Below are positions 7,026 to 11,826 of a stretch of 11,826 bases of DNA, in pieces (positions within the stretch are counted from its first letter, which is position 1; the number at the start of each line of letters is the position of its first letter). The stretch is taken from positions 1-11,826 of the forward strand of contig NZ_CALGFC010000061.1 in the NCBI RefSeq assembly GCF_937881195.1. Reading direction: 5' to 3'. Origin of the DNA: an uncultured Methanobrevibacter sp. (GTDB lineage Archaea > Methanobacteriota > Methanobacteria > Methanobacteriales > Methanobacteriaceae). Both the position numbers and the translations under genes were made by a program. The notes below the pieces were generated by a model. The model did not search any database. It was not told the DNA's origin and saw only the letters and a list, made by a program, of their open reading frames with translations.

Positions 7026-7066
7026 CCTATTTTTTAGAATTTTATCAATAATTTTAAAAAAATAGG
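7026..7066. other. Inverted repeat, possible bidirectional terminator
   Basis: CCTATTTTTT (7026-7035) pairs with AAAAAATAGG (7057-7066), and the AT-rich interior can extend the pairing. The arms are T- and A-rich, as expected for a terminator working in both directions. Confidence 0.4.
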
Positions 7067-7284
7067 AAAAAACAAAAGCAAAAAATAGATAAAAGAATTG
7101 ATTAATATTGAAAACTTCAGATATTTATTTATAATGTTTTGATTAATGTTTCATGAAAAAATGATTAACTAAAGCTTTTTTGAGGTTGAGATATAGTTCA
7201 TCCTTTTTTTATCATGCATTATTTTATTAATACATTATAAAAAAAATAATTTTAGAATCAGTTTTATAAATTTATAAATTTTTA

Positions 7285-7366
7285 GATCATGCCTCCTACT
7301 ATTTTTAACAGATATTATTGTTTTTTTATTTTATATTCTGTTATTTTATTAGTAGAGGTCATCATC
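7285..7366. other. 82-bp nested imperfect inverted repeat
   Basis: The outer arms gatcatgcctcctacta (7285-7301) and tagtagaggtcatcatc (7350-7366) are reverse complements apart from one substitution and small indels. Inside, TAACAGA (7306-7312) pairs with TCTGTTA (7337-7343). Two stacked stems would form a long hairpin in RNA or a cruciform. The nature is unknown: small element, RNA or regulator site. Confidence 0.45.
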
Positions 7367-7400
7367 CATGAATAAAAAATAGTTATTCTGGCAGTTAGAT

Positions 7401-7418
7401 AGGTGAACCTCATCACCT
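7401..7418. other. Short hairpin or operator (AGGTGA/TCACCT)
   Basis: AGGTGA (7401-7406) and TCACCT (7413-7418) flank a 6-nt spacer, and are followed by tttatatataatatttatataa, which holds TATA-like sequence. It could be an operator next to a promoter or a weak terminator. It lies about 200 bp past the end of the TetR gene. Confidence 0.35.
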
Positions 7419-7620
7419 TTTATATATAATATTTATATAATTTTTAGTATAAATATTTTTTTATTTTATATACTAATTTTATATATTATATGATTATTAT
7501 ATTAAATATATTTCATAGTTTGAATTAAATATATTTTTATATTATTTAAATTTCAAAAATAGTTTTACAACTTCTTGTTTTTTGATGGGATTTTTTATTT
7601 AATATTATCAATACTTTTTA

Positions 7621-8232
7621 TTATTTTTTTATGTTCTCAAAGATTAATTCTAGATTGGTTTCTATGAATTTTTTTAATGTGAATTTTGGAAATACTGTTG
7701 AAAGTTCTATGAATCCTTTAAAAATTGTGAAGAGGTATATAGCTAAGTCTTCTGAATTAATATCTGATCTAATCTCTTTCTTTTCTATAGATTCTTCAAT
7801 CAATTCCTTATAAAATTTGAATATTTCTAGATTCATATTATGAAAAAGGTTTCTAAGTTCTTGATGTTGATAATATACACTCGTTAATAAGAGATGATGT
7901 TGTTTATAGTCAACATTAGTTTTATCCGATAGTTCTAGAATATCACTATGGTCTCCAATATTAAGACCAACATGATAATAGAAGGTAAACCTTAGCTTTT
8001 CAAGTGGTGTTCCTTTATAATTTTTAAGTATTTTTTTAAAATTTTCAATCTCTTTTAAGATGTACATTTCAACAATATATTTTAAAATATCATTTTTATC
8101 TTTAAAATGATAATATATAGCACCAGTAGTTACATTACCTGTATCTTCGATTTGATTCAAAGATACATTATCAAAACCACACTTTAATGCTAATGAAAAG
8201 GTAACTTCAGCAATTTTATCCTTCTTATTCAT
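7621..8232 (-). CDS. TetR/AcrR-family transcriptional regulator
   Basis: The product has 203 residues, the usual length for the family. The N-terminal DNA-binding domain is clear: residues about 6-52, with helix-turn-helix around VSLNQIEDTGNVTTGAIYYHF and the hallmark YYHFKDKNDIL. The remaining residues (about 55-203) form the all-helical ligand/dimerisation domain, which is too variable to name a ligand. Such proteins act as dimeric repressors relieved by a small molecule. The start is ATG at 8230-8232, with only a weak gggaga upstream. An ATT microsatellite lies in the leader or promoter region. A decayed copy of the same gene is present at 1454-1537. The target is unknown; the neighbouring adhesin is a candidate only by position. 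The 5' half of the gene is AT-rich like the rest of the window, with no sign of foreign origin. Confidence 0.9.
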   Translation of the reverse strand: MNKKDKIAEVTFSLALKCGFDNVSLNQIEDTGNVTTGAIYYHFKDKNDILKYIVEMYILKEIENFKKILKNYKGTPLEKLRFTFYYHVGLNIGDHSDILELSDKTNVDYKQHHLLLTSVYYQHQELRNLFHNMNLEIFKFYKELIEESIEKKEIRSDINSEDLAIYLFTIFKGFIELSTVFPKFTLKKFIETNLELIFENIKK

Positions 8233-8269
8233 GTTTCATTGACTCTCCCAACGGTATCATTAAAAAAAT

Positions 8270-8301
<32 letters not shown>

Positions 8302-8462
8302 TACTATTGCCATTATTATTAATAATATTAATAATATGAATATTAATTATTATAAAAAATTATAATGATAGCTCACTATGTATTTATTTTTTAAATTTAG
8401 TTTATAAGTTATATAAATGTTTCTAATATTTTTTTATTTATTGAATAATCTTTAGATTTAAT

Positions 8463-8494
8463 AAAAAAATATCCAATCTTCTAAAGAAAAAAAA
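8463..8494 (-). terminator. Double oligo-T terminator after the JAMM gene
   Basis: On the minus strand T8 (8487-8494) and T7 (8463-8469) follow the JAMM stop codon by about 20-50 nt, a typical archaeal terminator for the Thg1-JAMM transcript. Confidence 0.55.
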
Positions 8495-8515
8495 TGCCGA
8501 TTAAATAAAATCTTA

Positions 8516-8944
8516 TTAGACAATCTCATATTCAGCAAATTCACCATAACGATTATAAGCTAAAATATCATCAGCAGTATAAGGTTGACAAATTATCATA
8601 TGAAATAATCCGGTTTTAGCAAATGTATATAAATCTGTATCTGAAGGAAGTGCACTAGGTCCAGGGTGGCTGTGAACAGAACCCCATTGTGTTGTCATTA
8701 CAGGAAGCATACCTGTATTAACAATAGCCCCTTCATCAGAAGTTTGGGTAGGTAAGAAAACTAGTCCAGTAATATGGAAAATTTCATCTTTAACTTCCCC
8801 ATCAAAAATAGCCATAAACTCATTAGGATCAGAGCTTCTTGCATAATATATTATAGAGTCTATTACCTCACTATCAATTTGAACCTTGTTAAATTTAAAT
8901 TTATTATTCCCTAAAAGTTTTGAAAAAATATCTCCTAATCCCAT
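8516..8944 (-). CDS. JAMM/MPN (Mov34-type) metalloprotease-like protein
   Basis: The 142-residue protein is essentially one MPN domain. The zinc-binding JAMM signature is complete: H91-S-H93-P, then S101 and D104 at the canonical H-x-H-x7-S-x2-D spacing, with E42 (NEFMAIFDG) as the probable catalytic base. Proteins of this class cleave isopeptide bonds; archaeal examples remove ubiquitin-like SAMP modifiers from target proteins. It is presumably cytoplasmic, with no signal peptide. Residues 1-20 (GDIFSKLLGNNKFKFNK) form a basic, partly hydrophobic N-terminal extension. The ATG at 8942-8944 has GGTGT a few bases upstream. It follows thg1 by 42 bp on the same strand, so co-transcription is likely, and two T tracts end the unit. 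Activity is predicted from intact metal ligands; the substrate is not known. Confidence 0.88.
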   Translation of the reverse strand: MGLGDIFSKLLGNNKFKFNKVQIDSEVIDSIIYYARSSDPNEFMAIFDGEVKDEIFHITGLVFLPTQTSDEGAIVNTGMLPVMTTQWGSVHSHPGPSALPSDTDLYTFAKTGLFHMIICQPYTADDILAYNRYGEFAEYEIV

Positions 8945-8986
8945 GTTTACACCAAATTTGAAGTTATTAAAATAATTTTATATTTG

Positions 8987-9880
8987 TTAAATAATATCAA
9001 TCTTTTTAAAAAAACCTTGATTAAAAGTAGTAATTTTTTTATCTATTATTAATTTATTTCTATAAGATGTTTCTTCTTTATTTTTTATAGGATTTAACCC
9101 AATAATTTTTTCTTTTTTCTTGTAAATAGCTATGCCTCTTTTTTGATAATTAGGAACATTATTAAGGTTAATTCCATTTCCAAATAATAATTGATGAATA
9201 TCTGAAGATTTAAGACTTTTCAATTTTTGAGTAGCTTCTTTAGCTGAATAATTTTCCCTTAATTTCCAGTAACCATAGCTATTTATACAATTTCTCCAAG
9301 ATTCGTCCTGTCTCCATTTAAAATATTTTACAACATCCTTATTTTTGGATATTGGAATAATTCTTGAATCAAAAGAAATCAAAATAGAATCATTAATTAC
9401 ATTTTTTTCATGTTTAATATCTTCATCAAATTCTTTTTCATCAGAAATATCATTATCAAGTTCATTTTCATATTTAATATCATTCGTAAAATCTTTTTCA
9501 TGATTAATGTCATTTTCAATTTCTTTTTCAATTTGTTTTTCATTAGAAACATCATTTTTAAAATATTTATTTAAGCTATTAGCTAATGAACTAGAAGCCA
9601 AACTTGGAAAAACAGAATTTAATTTTTCAATACGTCCTGAAAATGGCACTTCAGATAATAATATACTTATTTCATCAGAAAATGTATATATAAATAATGG
9701 AGAAAACTCTTTAAATATATTTATCGAAGTAGATATCATAGAATTAATGAATTTCTCATCATAAGGCTTATCAAAATTTAATTTTTTAGATAAGCTATGG
9801 AAATTTCTTCCATCTAATCTTAAAATAATTTTTGATCCTTTAGGAACTTTCAAATTATTATAGATTTCATATTCTTTCAT
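8987..9880 (-). CDS. thg1: Thg1-family 3'-5' RNA polymerase (tRNA-His guanylyltransferase-like)
   Basis: This 297-residue Thg1-like enzyme adds nucleotides to tRNA 5' ends; archaeal members copy a template in the 3'-5' direction and may repair tRNA ends. The family signatures are RLDGRNFH (21-28, metal ligand D23), YTFSDEIS (65-72, D69 and E70), FDSRIIPI (170-177), KWRQDESWRNCINSYGYWK (188-206) and FGNGINLNNVPNYQKRGIA (233-251). All expected catalytic acids are present. Between NSLNKYF (101-107) and ILISFDSR (166-173) sits a roughly 57-residue acidic insert made of 10-residue repeats (NDI..EK....), absent from ordinary Thg1 proteins as I know them. It lies in a loop between core elements, so activity may be kept. 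The start is ATG at 9878-9880 with a weak ggga site. The JAMM gene follows after 42 bp. Confidence 0.9.
   Translation of the reverse strand: MKEYEIYNNLKVPKGSKIILRLDGRNFHSLSKKLNFDKPYDEKFINSMISTSINIFKEFSPLFIYTFSDEISILLSEVPFSGRIEKLNSVFPSLASSSLANSLNKYFKNDVSNEKQIEKEIENDINHEKDFTNDIKYENELDNDISDEKEFDEDIKHEKNVINDSILISFDSRIIPISKNKDVVKYFKWRQDESWRNCINSYGYWKLRENYSAKEATQKLKSLKSSDIHQLLFGNGINLNNVPNYQKRGIAIYKKKEKIIGLNPIKNKEETSYRNKLIIDKKITTFNQGFFKKIDII
9386..9556 (-). repeat. In-frame 30-bp tandem repeats within thg1
   Basis: Codons 109-165 repeat with a 10-residue period: units begin NDI at residues 123, 133 and 143, EDI at 153, and partial NDS at 163, after a related unit NDV at 109. The DNA repeats with a matching 30-bp period (recurrent tcattttca and tttaatatc words). 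Units have diverged, so the array is not brand new. Multiples of 30 keep the frame. Confidence 0.85.
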
Positions 9881-9910
9881 ATAATCTTCCCATTGTTTAT
9901 AAATGAATAT

Positions 9911-9965
9911 TATACAATTTAAATAATAGCTAAATAATTATACAATTAAATAATAGCTAAATAAT
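9911..9965. repeat. 27-28-bp tandem duplication between nadX and thg1
   Basis: A unit starting tatacaattt (9911-9938) is repeated at 9939-9965 with one base deleted; both copies hold aaataatagctaaataat. Further fragments of the unit (aactaaataata) continue to about 10010. The array fills the thg1 promoter region. Confidence 0.8.
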
Positions 9966-10046
9966 ATTATAAATAGATATTTGAGTAATCATATAATAAC
10001 TAAATAATACAAATAAATCATTATATCATATATTATATTAATCTAG

Positions 10047-10811
10047 CTATGTACCCATTATAAAATTTTCATTTAAACTTTTTAATAATTTAATAGCTGA
10101 GTAAGCAGCTAACATACTTGTTTTAGGATTAACTTCACAAGGTAAGTTCTCAGTTCTTGTTTTAAATTGACCAAAGTCCCCTTCAACAATGACCTCATGA
10201 ACATTTTTATCTACATTAGGATCAACAATGATTTTAACATCAACATCTAAATTACAAGCAATACTTAGTGCAGCAGCTACATTAATATTTACTGGAAACA
10301 TTTTAACTGCTTCTGATGCTTTACCTTCATAAAGGACTTCTTCCTCATCAGTAGCTTTTCCAAGAGATTTAGGAGGTTTTCTTGTGGTTAAAGTAGCCCT
10401 ATTAATTTTTCCAATAGATGCTGCTTTAATACCATCCAAACCTACAATAGCTCCTGAAGGAGCAAATATCTTAGCATTATTATTAGTAGCGGTTTCAATC
10501 ATTTTTTCACGAATTTCTTTATCCATTAATGCCCCTATACTCATAATAATTATATTTTTGCCTTTATTCAAAACTTTAAAGCCAAATTTCTCTACAGAGA
10601 TGGGAGAAGCCGCTTCTAAAACTAAATCGACATTATCAATCATATCATCAATATCTAAAACAGCTATTCCTCCAGATATAGTAGCTAAGTTTTCAGCTTT
10701 TTCCATATCATGATCATAAAAGTACTTAATATCAATTCCACTATCTTTAGATAAGAAATTATTTACAATAATACTTGCTATTGCTCCGCAACCTAATATT
10801 CCAACTATCAT
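10047..10811 (-). CDS. nadX: L-aspartate dehydrogenase (NAD biosynthesis)
   Basis: The 254-residue enzyme oxidises L-aspartate to iminoaspartate using NAD(P), supplying quinolinate synthase (NadA) in NAD synthesis; it replaces L-aspartate oxidase in many archaea. The N-terminal Rossmann fold shows GILGCGAIA (4-12). Family landmarks follow: AASP (67-70), IMSIGALMD (89-97), APSGAIVGLDGI (117-128), TTRKPP (142-147), FPVNINVAAALSIA (172-185), H205 (a candidate active-site histidine) and NPKTSMLAAYSAI (228-240). Length and motif order are those of a complete enzyme. The start is ATG at 10809-10811; no strong ribosome site is seen (gtgat nearby). Stop is TAG. NadA and NadC are not in this window, and 166 bp separate it from thg1, so it is probably its own transcript. 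Confidence 0.92.
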   Translation of the reverse strand: MIVGILGCGAIASIIVNNFLSKDSGIDIKYFYDHDMEKAENLATISGGIAVLDIDDMIDNVDLVLEAASPISVEKFGFKVLNKGKNIIIMSIGALMDKEIREKMIETATNNNAKIFAPSGAIVGLDGIKAASIGKINRATLTTRKPPKSLGKATDEEEVLYEGKASEAVKMFPVNINVAAALSIACNLDVDVKIIVDPNVDKNVHEVIVEGDFGQFKTRTENLPCEVNPKTSMLAAYSAIKLLKSLNENFIMGT

Positions 10812-11543
10812 AAAATCACGTATAAAACAAAAAAATTAAAGAATTTAAAGAATCTATTAATCTTATCCTAATATTTTGAGTAAAATTTATTAATATTATA
10901 AAATATTTGAGTAATTTATATATTAATTCAATGAATAATTATTTAATTTACTATTTAATTTATTAATTAATTTATTATCTAATTTATTATTTAATAATTT
11001 TTTTAATAAGTTTAATAATGCATCTAATGATTTTTTACAATATATTTAATAATCTCTATTTTATAATCTTATTTAAAGTTTAATATATCAATTAATAATC
11101 AATATACTAATCTATATAATAATCTATATTAATAATCCATATAATAATCCATATAATAATCCATATAATAATCTATATAATAATCCATATAATAATTTAT
11201 ATAATAATCTATATAATAATTTGTTTTATATTATATATGTAATAATTTTAATAAAATTAGCCATATCATTAGAAAAGTACAAATATTGTAAAATAATCAA
11301 AGAAAAGAAATATTTAATTATTTTCCTTCGAATGAAAAAAGAATATGAATTATTATAATAAAAATAAAAAAATATTATGTAATATATACCAATTAATAAT
11401 TTCAGTATAATAAAAATATATAAAAATATATAGTAGTTTAAATTTAGAATATATATTTGTTATTCAAAAATTTATATAAAGTAATCGTATGAAGATTATA
11501 AAAATATACATTAATAATAATTCAAAATATCATATAAATAAAA
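10812..11543. other. 732-bp AT-rich intergenic region
   Basis: No supported gene is seen. The region is extremely AT-rich and includes the 12-bp repeat array (11109-11217) and runs of short attta-type repetition (about 10940-11000). A word attagaaaagtac near 11270 also occurs near 458, upstream of the small membrane-protein gene. Promoters for nadX must lie within about 100 bp of 10811 but cannot be fixed. Confidence 0.5.
11109..11217. repeat. 12-bp minisatellite, nine units
   Basis: Units of consensus AATCYATATAAT occupy 11109-11120, a 13-bp variant at 11121-11133, then seven units from 11134 to 11217; one has TT in place of CY. Each unit contains a TATA-like core. Spacer-free and very short, it is not a CRISPR array. 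Confidence 0.9.
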
Positions 11544-11822
11544 TTATTGTGTTGGTTGTTGTGGTTCTCTGTTTGGAACTTGCCCTTGTTGATGATTTTG
11601 AGTAGCTTGGGTTTGTCTTTGAATGTCCTGAGGATCTATTAACATTATATCCCCTATTGCTCTGACTTTATCAAAGTCTACATTCAAAACTCCTTCTTGA
11701 AAAGCTCTCATTTCATTCTCTTCTGGAACAAATTGTAAACCATTTCTAAAAATATCCCTAATACCAACATTTTTGTTTTCTGGCTCTAAAGCTTTAACTT
11801 GAAGTTTAGCAATTGTCCCCAT
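11544..11822 (-). CDS. Unidentified protein with glutamine-rich tail (92 aa, at window edge)
   Basis: The visible 92 residues start MGTIAKLQVKALEPENKN. Residues 1-65 look like a compact soluble domain with mixed charge (GIRDIFRNGLQFVPEENEM, VLNVDFDKVRAIGDIMLID). The last 28 or so are low-complexity and rich in Gln, Pro, Asn and Thr (11 Gln), so probably disordered. No transmembrane segment, cysteine or known motif is visible. The ATG at 11820-11822 is only four bases from the window edge; the preceding gaga could be part of a ribosome site, so this may be the true start, but an extension upstream cannot be excluded. I do not recognise the family and propose no function. Confidence 0.7.
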   Translation of the reverse strand: MGTIAKLQVKALEPENKNVGIRDIFRNGLQFVPEENEMRAFQEGVLNVDFDKVRAIGDIMLIDPQDIQRQTQATQNHQQGQVPNREPQQPTQ

Positions 11823-11826
11823 TCTC

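Larger units (their letters stand above)
6066..7620. other. 1.55-kb intergenic region between adhesin and TetR regulator
   Basis: No convincing protein gene is seen on either strand. The contents are the adhesin promoter, a TATA/operator-like pair (6211-6238), a near-duplicate 22-bp A-rich direct repeat (about 6538 and 6569), a GC-richer two-hairpin segment (6686-6803), and three inverted-repeat structures (7026-7066, 7285-7366, 7401-7418). The length is unusual for a compact archaeal genome and suggests decayed genes or RNA genes. Confidence 0.6.

Noticed and set aside
9507..9764. 85-codon plus-strand frame inside thg1
   Set aside because: Antisense to the Thg1 motifs and repeat insert.
10384..10713. 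109-codon plus-strand frame inside nadX
   Set aside because: Antisense to a well-supported enzyme gene.
11109..11217. Possible CRISPR array
   Set aside because: Repeats are 12 bp, contiguous and without unique spacers; no cas genes are present.
10921..11220. Replication origin in the AT-rich repeat region
   Set aside because: No origin-recognition-box-like repeats and no cdc6/orc1 gene nearby; AT richness alone is not evidence here.

Overview
The window is very AT-rich and looks like a methanogenic archaeon of the Methanobrevibacter type. The basis is a large secreted adhesin-like protein (beta-helix plus tandem DUF11 plus Ig-like domains), an archaeal-type L-aspartate dehydrogenase, a Thg1-family 3'-5' polymerase, a small JAMM/MPN protease-like protein, TATA-type promoters, oligo-T terminators and long AT-rich spacers. 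The genus is inferred from this gene set, not from any marker gene.

Left part (1-1845): three genes under 60 codons. One encodes a charged soluble protein (minus strand, 170-319). Two encode double-helix membrane proteins (plus strand, 543-719 and 1243-1401). Just upstream of the second lies a 205-bp element bounded by a perfect 24-bp inverted repeat. Downstream of it is a frameshifted remnant of a TetR helix-turn-helix region.

Centre (1845-6065): one 1406-residue adhesin-like surface protein on the minus strand, with a signal peptide, beta-helix, six DUF11 repeats, two Ig-like domains and a C-terminal membrane anchor. Its start region is unusual. A perfect Shine-Dalgarno sequence overlaps the only upstream candidate start (GTG) and is ideally placed for an in-frame ATT codon.

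Spacer (6066-7620): about 1.55 kb without a convincing protein gene. It contains a GC-richer two-hairpin segment (6686-6803) that could be a structured RNA or an insertion-sequence end, plus several inverted repeats.

Right part (7621-11826): an intact TetR-family regulator related to the remnant, so the adhesin gene lies between two copies of the same regulator sequence. Then come a JAMM-domain protein and Thg1 (probably one transcript, Thg1 first), aspartate dehydrogenase for NAD synthesis, and an unidentified protein with a glutamine-rich tail at the right edge. Thg1 carries an in-frame 30-bp tandem-repeat insert. Short tandem repeats of 3, 12, 27-28, 30 and 58 bp are scattered through the window, so replication slippage seems common in this genome.

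The genes do not form one obvious pathway. The likely functional units are the adhesin with a possible local TetR regulator, the Thg1-JAMM pair, and nadX alone.
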